The notes beneath the pieces were generated by a model. The model was not told the DNA's origin, did no database searches, and worked only from the letters and a program-made list of their open reading frames with translations. A program made the translations under genes and the position numbers. Positions 49,100-60,700 of a stretch of 64,000 nucleotides of DNA are shown here, one piece after another. The stretch covers positions 61,575,411 through 61,639,410 of the forward strand of contig CM017557.1 of NCBI GenBank assembly GCA_007844125.1. Direction: 5' to 3'. Origin of the DNA: Sinonovacula constricta (Eukaryota > Mollusca > Bivalvia > Cardiida > Solecurtidae). The number at the start of each line of letters is the position of its first letter. Within the stretch, counting starts at the first letter, position 1.

Positions 49100-49405
49100 A
49101 AGTGTGGAGATCCATTCGATAGCGACAAGCCGACAAGAACTAAACGATTACGTTGTCCAACAGAATAACGTTGTCCGACAGAAATGGCCGCAACAACCTT
49201 ACTGGAGCGAGCCGCTGCCGAGGACATCCGAACAAGTCACGTGACGATGGAGAGATTCGAGTAGATGACAACTCGTTGGATGGTGGTTCTGAGTTGAAGG
49301 TCATTGAAGGTCAAAGTTCAAGGTCACCCAACTTCGTCACCGCCCATTCCAAGACATCGAGTACATTGAGGGTTCCTGTCAACGAGAAACCAAGTGTCGG
49401 GTGAG
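49100..49405 (+). promoter_or_regulatory. CpG-rich islet with a nuclear-receptor site cluster and an E-box
   Basis: CpG is dense for this genome. At 49295-49326 there are three TNAAGGTCA sites (ERR/Ftz-F1 type) on one strand. AGGTCA at 49298 and 49308 forms a DR4; AGGTCA at 49308 and AGTTCA at 49315 form a DR1. A perfect GTCACGTGAC E-box (USF/TFE type) is at 49236-49245. An 18-bp duplication (ACGTTGTCC(A/G)ACAGAAT.) occupies 49150-49185. An open plus-strand frame from 49144 to 49404 ends at GTCGG|GTGAGA, a usable donor, so an exon of an unknown plus-strand transcript is the alternative. No ATG starts that frame, and no clean acceptor precedes it in frame. Confidence 0.4.
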
Positions 49406-51246
49406 AAATGCAAGCCCAGTTTAAGATTTCGAAAAATAATGGAATTTTCGGAAATAGGTCTATAGTTTGTATTTGTACTTATATACGGGAAGTGTCGCCT
49501 GTTATTTTGACGACTTACCAATAAATCTTGTTTTTGATTTTTGTATATATTTACTGTGCGATCGGTTCAACTTTCCCTTGATAAACACTTCCTCTTGCAC
49601 CTCTAACTTATTTTTTCTATATTAACTGTTGGATGTGAGAGTGTTTTTTTTTTTTTATAAATGAATGCAAACAGAAATCGCAGGGAGATTTTTTAGATCA
49701 ATAAAACACATGAAACCATTTACGCTTCATACCTCCCTGTATTTAAAGTCATTTTTTCTCTATTTCTGAGAAAATTTATGTACTTGGAAGTGATACCAAA
49801 GGAAAATTGTATTTCAGAATTTTTTTCTTTCAGTAACTGGACTTGTTATAGTTTCTCACCCTGCTTGGTTTCTGTTGGCATGCACTTGAACTTTTAAAAA
49901 TTGTCCTTTGTTAAAAAAAACTCAAGCACAACTGCTAGATAGGGCGTATAGTTTGTTAATAGGTTAATAAAATGACCGTTAATTGAAAAACTCGGTCACT
50001 TCATCAAAAGAAAAGCCTGCTGTTATTTTCATAAGCTCAAAAGCCCAGAAAAAGCAAGGCGGTTGCATTGGATTGTACAACAAGTAACAAACATAAACAA
50101 TGATCACTCTCACACCACACAGCAAATATAAAAAAAATCAATCAACAAGATTAATTAGTGTTCAAACAGGTATTATTAGTATATCTTATATATAAAAGCA
50201 GCCAAAAGCAAATAGTAAATTAGGAATGAAGCAACATACATGTAACGGAATATAATGTTAAATGGATATCTATAAGCCATTTTTATGATAATATTTCTTC
50301 TATAAGCACACGAATGACTTATATTTAATAAGCTGTCCTATAATTCGTTTATTTTTAATAGATCAATGGTATAAACCTACTTGTACACTGCATATAATTT
50401 AATGGTGAACTATAAATATAAACTGAATCAGTTGGGGCAACAGGGTGATATGCCTTCAGTATTTTTTGTTATGATTATGAGAGTGTGTGTTGTTTTTTGT
50501 CGGTGTACATTTTGTTTGATGTACTGTTTCGCTGTGTGGTTAAGTTTTGTTTTTATTTAAATTTCAGTGAAATGACATCTTAAAATGTTGTAATTCAGTC
50601 AACGTTGTTTTTTTTTCATTTCTAAGTGCATAATCATTTCATACACGTATTTTTCCTAAGATGTTATTGTCTTACTTTTACCTTTACACTCTATGCTAAA
50701 TATGTAGTTACTTCCGCAATATTTCTTATTGCGCACGATTAAAATATCGTAATGGGAGATTAGATTCAACATCTTGACATCTATATTCCCAAATAAAACA
50801 CCTTGAACATACAACATGCGGTTTGAAAGATGAAAAGTCGGGCTAAAGCACCCACTTATCCTCACCGTTACTGACCAGCGTTGAGGTGGGGTCGGGACAA
50901 ACTCTTGACCTTTACAAGGCAGTAGTTCGGCCAGACCAAAAACCACACACCTTTCACCTGGTCATTCCCACTACACACAGCCATCAGTAACGAAGGAATG
51001 TAAATGTTTCAACTGGACATCAGCTAAAGAAGTCTTTACCATCACTCTTTGCTCTAACCGTCTTGGTCTTGTCTACTTAATGAAGTGTTTATTTTTACTA
51101 CTAGACATGACCTTGGTAGGTCTAAAATATAGGTGGGTCTATCCATGTATTTTGATAAAGTGATGAATATTGCAACTTGTGGTTACCAAAATAATTTAAT
51201 GGAGCTATTGTTAAACGTAGGGTTATTTTGGTTTTGTGTTTATTTT
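49406..51246. other. AT-rich non-coding stretch
   Basis: No gene supported. The minus-strand frame 50656-50946 (96 codons) lies in a slightly GC-richer patch and shows no domain. Confidence 0.5.
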
Positions 51247-51306
51247 TTTAATTTTGGAAGATGATTTGTTGCCATATTTTAATTTTGGAAATTGATTTGT
51301 TGCCAG
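51247..51306 (+). repeat. About 37-bp direct duplication
   Basis: Two diverged copies of TTTTAATTTTGGAA...GATTTGTTGCCA lie next to each other. Confidence 0.8.
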
Positions 51307-51899
51307 ATTCTACAGTTAAGCAGTACGTTATTTATCAAATAGTTTTAACAATCATGGGTTATTGACTTATGATTTTTGATACCTTGACTTAGTGCATATT
51401 CATACGCACCGTAATTTCCTACGCACGATAATAAATGAAATGGTAGGAGTAGGAGTAAGGGAGGATAACTCTTTTGCGTAAGAGGACGCTGATTAAGTGA
51501 CACGCTTTACCGCGTGGGGGATATCCACTTAATAAAATACCCACATTCTACTTTTTATTATATTCACTATACCAAGAACACCACGCGTAGGAAATGTTGA
51601 ATATCGCCATATCTAACAAAGGCCACAAAACTTGCGACTTCATCTTAATGTTAATAACGCCAAGGGTTGTGGGATTTTGCTGCACACTAACTGCAGTAAC
51701 TCCAGTTTGGCATGCATTAGCCCGTTAAAATCTAAAATATTTCTCATTCCTGAATAGTAATTAGTGTTGATAATGAGATAAATTGAAATTTATTAGTAGT
51801 AAGTCAATTATGTTTAGTACTTTATCTAGGTTATTAAAACTATAACACGTATCGCATATCTGGTTTTAAATTTATGAATCCCTAGCACGTACTTTTTAT
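51307..51899. other. AT-rich non-coding stretch
   Basis: Nothing recognised. Confidence 0.5.
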
Positions 51900-54400
51900 G
51901 TATATCAAGATCGCGGGTAACAAGTGAAGAAATTAAGGTTCTCTCGCCTGTTAGATGGGCCATTAAGTCTGACAGTCGAGGCTAATACGTTGATTTGTGG
52001 AGGTTTAAAAACCAAACATTTAAAGCCAAAACACCGTATGCCTTTTTAGTTTCCTGCGGGACATAGCTGCTTACAAACACGGTCCAACCGATTATACATT
52101 GATTATATGCAAAGCAGAAACGTTGTCATACCCGGTCGTCTCGAATTTCTTGCCCGTTTACAAAAGATACGAGATAGCGCGCTGTTGGACAAGACTGGGG
52201 ACCTTCCAACTGACTGAACACCTAACAAAGGTTCATCATTCAAAGCACCGCTCGCTCCCTGGGACGAGTCGCCATGCGAAAACGGTGTCAATGTTAACGA
52301 CAACCATTCCATCGAGCTCTGGTGCCAGGTAAAGTCGACAAGGATTCTATACGCATCTCATGCTTGCATGTTGTATTTCGCAGTGGAACTTATCAATACT
52401 CAGACTCAGTGGCTCATTTTGCCGGTCCCGTCGAGCCTACGTTAAGACGCTGAGCAAACCTTGAACTAGCTGCAATTAAAACATCAGCTAATAACGCGCT
52501 AACGCAACAATGATGGCGCTCCCCGGGGTTTCGAGCGCTATTCAATGCCGTACATGATAATCTTGAAGCTGGAGTACCCAATTTAGGGAGAGAAAAGACG
52601 TCAAGTGCCTTGCTAAGAATTGCCACGGAATTCGTGAAAAGGGCGTCTTTTTGTGTGTTGATAAAATGACTAAATTAGGGAAACGGTCATGCTCGCTCTC
52701 TAGCATATGCTAAGTATTTCCGCTCGGCATTGCATGAAAGACGAAGGCTTTGTGTGGGACAGACAATAGGTTTAATCGTGGCCGATGCGGCTATTTCCAG
52801 TACAAAATGTCACAATTCCTGATACAAATATGATAATTGAACTTCTGTTTGCATTTCAAATGGGTTTCTTGCCAACTCATTAAAAATCAGAAAGCATCGA
52901 AATTTACAAATCGCAAAGACCCGCTTTCCCGCCTACCGATAATAGCCGTCTTTAATATCGATGTATGCTACGTTACGTTGTTTATTGAAGCAAACTTAAT
53001 CCACTTTGACACAGATATCCCGAGTCATATTTTCCTTTGGCAATGTTTTGCATATGATATCACACGCTTTAATGCTATTTTGAACCGCTTCGCCTGACAC
53101 GGGAGAAGTATTTTAATAGGCCTTGCAACCATTTGAAACTCCCAAGTATTGCGGAAAATTATAATAACATAAAACTATTTTTTATGGACGAGTGGGATGG
53201 CTATCGGAGCGAATGTTGCCACCTTAAGAAACTGAAAGGAGTTTATTAAATAAAACGGATTAATGGTTTTGCTCTCTGTGACTCTGAAGTTTTTGGCCCG
53301 ATGTAACACCCATTGCATAATTTGGAATAAAGTTTAATGCAACATCAATTTGAGTCATTCTCATCGAAGTGTGACTAATTACTAATATGAAAAATGCAAT
53401 GAATATTAGCGGACGATGTCTATCTGTTTTGCTGTCTGGGGAAGTCTTTGCCAAGGTATCTCTTTCAGTACCAGACGATTCTTCTTTAAGAAACAAACCA
53501 CAATTAGCCCGACAATGTTAGCATTGCGTTCGCATGGGCCATCAATTTCGTATGCGTACCCTTATTCGTTATTATTAGATTTTTTAAATTGCATCAGCAC
53601 AGAAAATTAAAGCATTAACTACCCTATATCAATCGGAACTTTCTTGGAAGCGATTAGATTAGGTTAGCCGCGAGAAGGCGCTTTTGTGTAGCTGAAATCT
53701 CGTAGAAAATGACAATAGAATTTAGTCCCTTTCGCTAAAGTACCGGGAATGAATTGAAATGGTTCCATCTGCTTAGAGCGGAGATTCATTTGAGAAATCG
53801 GTATGCCTTGTAATAGATTCTTTGGTCGTGTTTGGTAAATGAAATAAACTTTATGCATTCATACGTCTCTTCACAGAGTGGTGAAAACGAATTCATCTTG
53901 TTAGATGAAATGCACCACAACAGGGAATTGAAAATATCACTTGATGCTGCTACTCGTGCTGTATTTCACCCCGCTCGAATAGCAAGTTTTTCTGACTTTC
54001 CGAGTTTTGCAAGCTGCAAACAATCGACCACAATTAAGTTCGAAACATCGTATATTAGAACTGGATTTAATTTCAATGCATGCACATTTGGTATGCAATA
54101 TAACTATATTCCCACCTCTCTTCTCATAAAATATCTTAATGCGTTTCATTTTGGTAGATATTGCAGATATTATTATTTGACAAACGATCCAGCACCACCA
54201 AACGATTATGATTCATTCTATTTCTCGTTTGATTAGGCGGGATTCTCGTTTTTGTTACGGTGAAGATCACACGCCCGTGATGAAAGCTGACGTTAGTTGA
54301 ACTCGCATAAAATCAACGCTTGAAACGCCTGCTCTTGCCCTTTTGCAGTAGCTTTACACAATAAAATCATTATTGATCTTTAAGTAGCGCAAGAAAAACT
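51900..54400. other. Repeat-poor, CpG-richer region, possible cluster of conserved non-coding elements
   Basis: About 2.5 kb with no interspersed repeats and raised CpG (for example 52060-52330 and 52430-52640). Open frames occur on both strands (52099-52332, 52414-52626, 52837-53097, 53832-54236). The longest, 53832-54236, has 134 codons and no recognisable domain. The frame at 52099-52332 ends at GCCAG|GTAAAG, a possible donor, but lacks an acceptor and an ATG at its start. Homeodomain-type sites are frequent (CTGCAATTAAAACATCAGCT and TAATAACGCG near 52470-52497). I favour regulatory DNA. Confidence 0.35.
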
Positions 54401-56127
54401 GACAGTTATAGATAAATCATCCTCGTAAATATTGTAATTCATATGTCATATCAGGGTAGTCCTGTCAAACAGATTTGAGAAAGGAGTAAAATAAATTATA
54501 GGAGAATTAACGATCCTAAAATTTAAAGCATGGGTATTGTTTCTAGACATACTGGGGGTTTTTAACTAACGGCAGACAAATCCATTTATGTCAATATGCT
54601 AATGCATGACAACACGCCAGTCGGCGCTTCCATCTGTTATGTCATTTTCACCGAGTGTGTAATCGTTTTTTCTTCTGTCCCTTTAATGCTAGTATTTCGT
54701 TAAAAATATAAATTTGTGATCAAGTTTAAGTAGGTCTATATCTCCTTGAGTTTATTCGTTAGCCCAATTAGAGAAAACAAGCGTATTTTCACTTCAGGGA
54801 TATTGACTTTCTTGACTATGAATGGCGCACAATGGCTACATCTACAACCCCGATCCACGAGCAAAGAACCTCCCCACCCTTCCCTAAAAACAAAACAACA
54901 AGAAAAAACAACTCGGCAGCAACAACAAAACAGCATGTCCGCACACAGGCAACTTTATAGGACGTGTTTTGGAAACCGTAATTATTTCACTGCTTTAAAG
55001 AGAGAAACATCGTGAAGAGGGCAGAAAGTTTGTCTTTGTTAGCTTGGAGTACTGAATATTTTTGTTTCGATGGGATATATACGAGTCTGTACTATCATTC
55101 ACAAGTGTGCAGATACGAGCATTCATTCATTTGAACGGTGTAGATTTCGGATTTGATTCTCTTTATTTTTCCCCATCCATTTCGTTGTCTGTAGATTTAC
55201 CAGTATTGTTAAATGATGTAGGTGTAAAGAATACATGGGCCTTGATTAGCTGTAAATGTTGTCATGGTCTATATGTATTTGTGCTTTTTACGTCGCAAAA
55301 ACAATACCAGGGACGAAGAGTGCTGGGACGAATAAAGATGTCATTGGATGATGCTGTACTAAAAGTGTTTGTTGACGTATTTAGAAGTTGACAGGTTCTG
55401 TCAATGGTATACACGAGGAAGAGGCAAGACACATGGGATGAAAAATTAATAGCAAAACGAATTTAGAAATTTTGAAACTTGTCAACCTCATAAGGAGATG
55501 TGGTGTAACATAGAAAAGGTTTAAAAAGCGTGATACATGTATTGTAAATCTAAATGATGTCTTGATTGTTAATACATCACCCTACACATCTGTTTCATTT
55601 AAACTACTGTTGTTCTCATTTAAGTTTGTTTTCTCTCTACACCAGGTGTTCTCAAGTTTCAAAACCACTAAGATTTTTTTTCTTTCATAACAGCCCATAT
55701 GACTCAATGAACATAAAACTCGGTGTGTGTTTTATTACGTATCTCTTTTCTTTACGTCGATATGCAACGGTACGTTTAAGCTCGGGTTGTGAACCAGTTT
55801 TATTATTAAGTATTAACTTTAATACATTATGGCGACTGATAGGATCTCGGGGGAGTGGCAATAAAAGTTTTGAAGGAAAAGTTACGTTTAATATTAACAC
55901 GTGTCCCTTCACATCGATTACACATCAACAGATCGTTAAATAAAAGGTCATACGATGTTAAGAGGTAGGGCCACCACGATTTTCTAAACCACAGGCGTAA
56001 ATGAAGCTCGAAACGTTTAGAGTGCAAAAGAAAATTCAACCGTCATCATGCAATTTTTTAAGCAATATAAACTTTAAATTATTCACAATGCAAATGTGCA
56101 ACGACATATAACTACTGACTTTGGAGC
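54401..56127. other. Non-coding stretch
   Basis: No gene supported. Frames of 89-125 codons at 54746-55943 on both strands lack domains and splice signals. TGACAGGT is at about 55390. Confidence 0.4.
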
Positions 56128-56290
56128 AAAAAAATGTAGATCCTGGTCAGATAGCTTCCGGCAGGAGCGGAGCTGGCTGATCTGGATTCACTCTATTTGC
56201 CTGACCTTGATCAATTCGTGTTTAAGTTAAGTCTTGAACGCATATATGTTCCTGTCTGCCTTTAATATTAAAACTCAACCACCTTGCTAA
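56128..56290 (+). repeat. Clam-type dispersed repeat, copy 7
   Basis: Blocks: TGTAGATCCTGGTCAGATAG, GGCAGGAGCGGAGCTGGCTG, ATCTGGATTCACTCTATTTG, then TTTAATATTAAAACTCAACC at the end. The overall order matches copies 1 and 4, including the TATTAAAAC end. Confidence 0.6.
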
Positions 56291-57147
56291 GTCAATGGCT
56301 GTGTCGTTTGAATGTTGTTTTTTTGCAGTTATAAATGTTATCCCAGGCTATGAATCAGATGACCACATTGCGGATGTGTTTATTGAGATGAAAGGTGTTT
56401 CTGATTGATAAGGGCATGTCATTAATAAAATATATGTTGTATGTTGTTTTTTTAATGTGAATTGGTATGTTTTATACCTCTTAGTATCACAGTTATAAAC
56501 ATTGATTTAAACATGGCCAACGGTTATATGTAAACGTAACCGAAAGGTCATCGCCTGTATAGATTTCCCCTCGAGATTTGCTGTAGGCCATTGAACCTGT
56601 CCCATGTAAACAGAAACATGTTGTAAGTGAACGGCGTTTCCAGCTCAACTTGTCTATCTTTGGTCTTACTTAAGTTGTCAAAACTTAACGATAATTTCCT
56701 TACTATGCCCAGCCTAAGTTATCCAGTTCTTGTCCATCTTCAGTCTAATTATTTTCCTCCCTAAAGTGGCCAGTCCCTTAATATAGTCCATTTTTTAACC
56801 CGTTGATCGACCTATTGTCAGTGCCATTTATTTCGTATGGCCAACAACAAAACATGTCAAACAACCACGGACAAGATACTTTAAACTGGTTTTCAAGTAA
56901 CGATATATCAGATATCCTGAACCAAACACTACAATATGGCACCCATTTCAATTCATTCGTGACTACTCGGGAGTATTCGGACAACTCTATTACTATATGT
57001 GGAAATGACCCGAGGTGTTCCGAGTGAGTTCAAAGTTCCGAGTGAGTTCAAATCGTCTCACCGAGTGGATCCTTTATTAGTTCCAACACCTTTTGGTTAG
57101 AACCTGAAGTTTTGAGAAGTTAGCTCGACCAAAAAATAACCCAAAAT
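56291..57147. other. Non-coding stretch with a fragment of the long-TIR element
   Basis: No gene supported. 57008-57024 (ACCCGAGGTGTTCCGAG) matches the right end of the long-TIR element at 57724. An 18-bp direct duplication, TTCCGAGTGAGTTCAAA(G/A), covers about 57018-57055. Confidence 0.45.
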
Positions 57148-57660
57148 TTAATAGTGGTATACGACAGTTTGTATCAGATTTTTCTCAAATAGCAAAACAT
57201 AAGCCAATGTTACCTGAAAAGGTCCAGCAAAATGCTGTTTAGTGATGCCCTAGATCTGTGCGAACGGTGAAACACTCGTTATTGCAAACAGGTATTTCCT
57301 AACTGAGCCACACGACAGAGACATCTATTTTGAAACTTAGAAAGCCATGTGACAAATTACTTTTGAGATCAAGTTATATCATCATCTGGGCAATTAGCTA
57401 TATTACGTCGGTATATCTATTTTTAGCAGAGATCACTATTGTGCTTATATTTAGATTTGGAAGGACTGAAACACGTGTTTTGGGTGTTTTATTGCGATTT
57501 GTACTAGTTCTAACAATATATAGTAGTGTTCAACCTCGACTTAACTAAGACTTAAGTATGGGTATATTCCTAAATTAATGCCCAAATTCCCGCAAAGAAG
57601 TAATACGGTATTGTTACAGTGTATTTTATATAGGACATACGTTCAGATACCATTTGTAAT
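57148..57660. mobile_element. TTAA-flanked inverted-repeat element (MITE), decayed copy C
   Basis: The left end reads TTAATAGTGGTATACGACAG. The right end near 57645 (TTCAGATACCATTTGTAA) is a worn complement. Interior blocks match copies A and B: AATGTTACCTGAAAAGG, AGCAAAATGCTGTTTA, AGGTATTTCCTAACTGAGCC, TCTATTTTTAGCAGAGATCA, GATTTGTACTAGTTCTAA. It is the most worn of the three. The 72-codon frame at 57330 lies inside it. Confidence 0.75.
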
Positions 57661-57723
57661 GAGAAACTAAGGAGATAAAGATGTCGTCCATTGCTGCATT
57701 TATGGCAGCAACAACTACACACA

Positions 57724-58119
57724 TAATCGGAACACCTCGGATAATTCACGAATCATCTCTCGGATGTATGTAGGTAGTCGGATCGCCTCGGCCTTGTCCC
57801 TAAATGGGACTGCTTTTGTGATAGACGTCAAAACAAAGATGGCAGCTCGGATGACAGCTCACTACAATATGAAGCCTGTAAAACTTCATTTTGTGGCGGC
57901 TTCAGTTTTAAATCATCCAACTTTAATTTACCCAGCGCAGCAGATATGCAGCTGTCAAACGATGCCATTGTTCATGTTTTGTGCGAAGTACATTTTAGGC
58001 ATTTTCTTCTTCCGACTTCCGGCGAACAAAACGATCGTGATTTTAATAAGTATCATTGCACCAGATACATCTGAGAGATGAGTGTCCCGAGGACGGAATT
58101 ACCCGAGGGGTTCCGATTG
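57724..58119. mobile_element. Long-TIR element with 9-bp target duplication, Mutator-like MITE, copy 2
   Basis: 396 bp with terminal inverted repeats of about 50-60 bp: TAATCGGAACACCTCGGATA at the left and ACCCGAGGGGTTCCGATTG at the right. Similarity continues inward to CATCTCTCGGATGTAT and its complement. It is flanked by an exact 9-bp duplication, CTACACACA, at 57715-57723 and 58120-58128. Long TIRs with a 9-bp duplication are typical of the Mutator superfamily. No transposase is present. The frame at 57764-58081 is internal to it and, like those at 58078-58375, is not a gene I can support. Confidence 0.85.
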
Positions 58120-58128
58120 CTACACACA

Positions 58129-60700
58129 CCGAGCCCAAACCCTGCCAACCAGCCACCACTCTCTCCCTCTCTTTTTCATTATCTTCTCAACGTGTTTCAT
58201 TCCAACAGACACCGTAAAATTAGAGGTTTCATTCGCCGTTCATTGTTACGCGCAAAATGAGTACAAAATGAAATGGCTTGAAAAGTTTGATCAACAAATG
58301 GTTAATACCACGGCTCGGTGGTCTATTACGGCTTCCCAGTGGTTATTATCTTTAAATACACATTGGCTACATTAGTCAGTTTTTCTGAACCCGGAATTTG
58401 TTAACTTTAAGCAATCAAATCGTCCGCCAGTTTGAACTCAATACAGACAGACTCTTCCGGATGTATTATCTTGTGTAACAGAATTAATGATTAGTTTCAT
58501 GGTCAACAATCTCCACGTTGTGTACATCACTGACGTTTTCGTGCATTTAAGTTTCGTACTCGCCCCGCAAACACAAAAGTTGGAGTGCTGGCTTATTTAT
58601 ATGTAAAATACATACAGAGATCTGTGACCCCGAGACCGTGTGGAAATTTCAGTAAATAGGCAAGGCGTACTTGGCGATGACATTTTTATGAATAACGTAT
58701 GAAATTTCATTTGACAGCCTTGTAAAAGCTACCCTGGTGAGTTGAACAATATTGAAGCTGTTTGTCGGGTGGTAGAGTCTTCATTGCCAAAGCCATCCAT
58801 GAAAACGGCAACCATGGAGTCGTTATTATATATGCATGATTAGATTAGACTTCTTGTAGGGATGCATATTGAGGCGTTTAAAGAAAAGAAGGCACTAAGT
58901 ACGAACACTACCAGTACGAAATCGTGTTGTGTTTGAATCCTTTTCTGATGACAGATGACAGTATCACTGTTGGAATAGGTTCAATCACTATAATTATGTG
59001 TTTGCTGTCGGTTTTGAAATAGATAGGTAGAAGTACCTCTGTTTAATATAGAATATCAATGCGGATTGAAGTATTTACCGTTTGTTTTCATCTTTAGTTA
59101 AACTGTGTCAAACACGTTTGCTTTTAGTGTAATCAGTGTAAGACTGATTTCTTTCTGAAGAGTTTACCAAGGTTTACGTGTAACTCAATTCAATAGTCGG
59201 CACTTGCTATCTGATAAAAGTGTTTCTCCAGACGTTAGGCAAAGTAAGTGTAGCAGTGTGGACTAGGCGGAGGGATATCTTAGCGTTGTAAGCGGTCTGT
59301 TTTTGTCTATATTTGCACGTCTGAGGCAGTTAAATGACCTCAGCCGCCAAAAATGATATAAAACTACACGAAAATGGCGGCATTAGCTTGGATAATCACA
59401 CACGATCGGGACAGAATGATAATTTAATGACAACAGCTATTATGAAGCCAACCCGTCCCTTAATCGTCCACGGTTAGGTTTGACCTTCTACACTCGGCCG
59501 AAATTGGGTCTATTCCCTCGTCGCTTGAAAGGAAATGAGAGATAGTCATCTTGCGGGGAGAGACCCCAGTCATTGTCAATTGTTTGATAATTTTCCCGAG
59601 TTTTCTATAAAAACCGGACCGGATGCTTGGGTTGCTATGTATGTAGAAAGATAACATCTCTGGACTCAAGACCATCCACCCGGGCTGTCAGGCGAGGACC
59701 GAATCACTGGATCCTAAACCCCGTCCCGCCTTTCAAACCCACACATAATTAAAGCAGGTGCCTGCACCCCCTTTTAAAGATTTCGCCAAATTATGTTAAT
59801 AATAGGGCGGTGTGAGTCGCATAACCATTTTAATAAATAACCTATGTAACCTCGCAAGAAACTATTTCAACAGATAATTCCAACTCGTGGGTCATTCCGC
59901 AAAAGCGGCAAGATTATCGAGATAATACGACAGGGTGACACCGGGTAATTTTAATGGTGTCTGCCGTTATTTATTTCTCTGTGTTAAATATACGGCTAAT
60001 ATATCTACCGTCACATGCGTATTCGTGGCCAAAATCGTAAAAGTGTCATATCGTAGAGCTGTATGATGGTTTTGATTGATATAATCATTTCCAAAGAATA
60101 CACTGAAATATTAGTTTCGTTTTTGTGGTTATTTATTGGCGTGTTCAGTTTCACCGGGATTTGATTTAGATTATCAAGTTGTCAAAAACAGAAACAGAAA
60201 GGAAAAGTAAAGTAAATGATGTATTTAAAACGTAGGCCCAATTTGGGTTATTTAAAACATACAGGCTTCCAAACGGTCTCGAATTTATTAATGCTTATAT
60301 TTGAATTAATCTTTAACCATGCATGCAACATATACAGGTGTCTTATGCACATGCAATTCTATTAACTGTATATATTCTTTCGACACATTCCTGAACGTGA
60401 AAAAAGCCAACACTGAAAATAAACATATACCGAACTCAGCGGTAGACAGTTAAGCTGTTTTCAGAAAGTGCATCTTTTAATTCCATGAAGGCATTATTTT
60501 GGCACGCTCGTGCAATTTACGCGGTAAATAACGATAATTTATGTCCTCATTATCGTTACTATTCTCACCCCATTCAGTCGTCTCACAGGGTCACGAAAAC
60601 GTATTAAATGCGACTGTTCTCGTTTCAGCACAATAATCGGAACTGTGTTTGCCTTGTCATATATTTGCATGCGTAACTGAAAGTGACATTTTGAAACTAT
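58129..60700. other. Repeat-poor, CpG-richer stretch
   Basis: No gene supported. Motifs of note: TGACAGATGACAG (58949-58961), two Meis-type cores in tandem; AAAATGGCGGC (about 59361-59371), the YY1/Pho consensus; and TGATTGAT (60073-60080), the Pbx/Hox consensus. Frames are short and lack splice context. Confidence 0.35.

Noticed and set aside
57764..58081. 105-codon frame
   Set aside because: It lies wholly inside the long-TIR element and spans its TIR, with no transposase similarity.
60632..60642. Another TIR of the Mutator-like family (TAATCGGAAC)
   Set aside because: Similarity stops after ten bases and no partner end was found; the same holds for AATCGGAACT at 53631.
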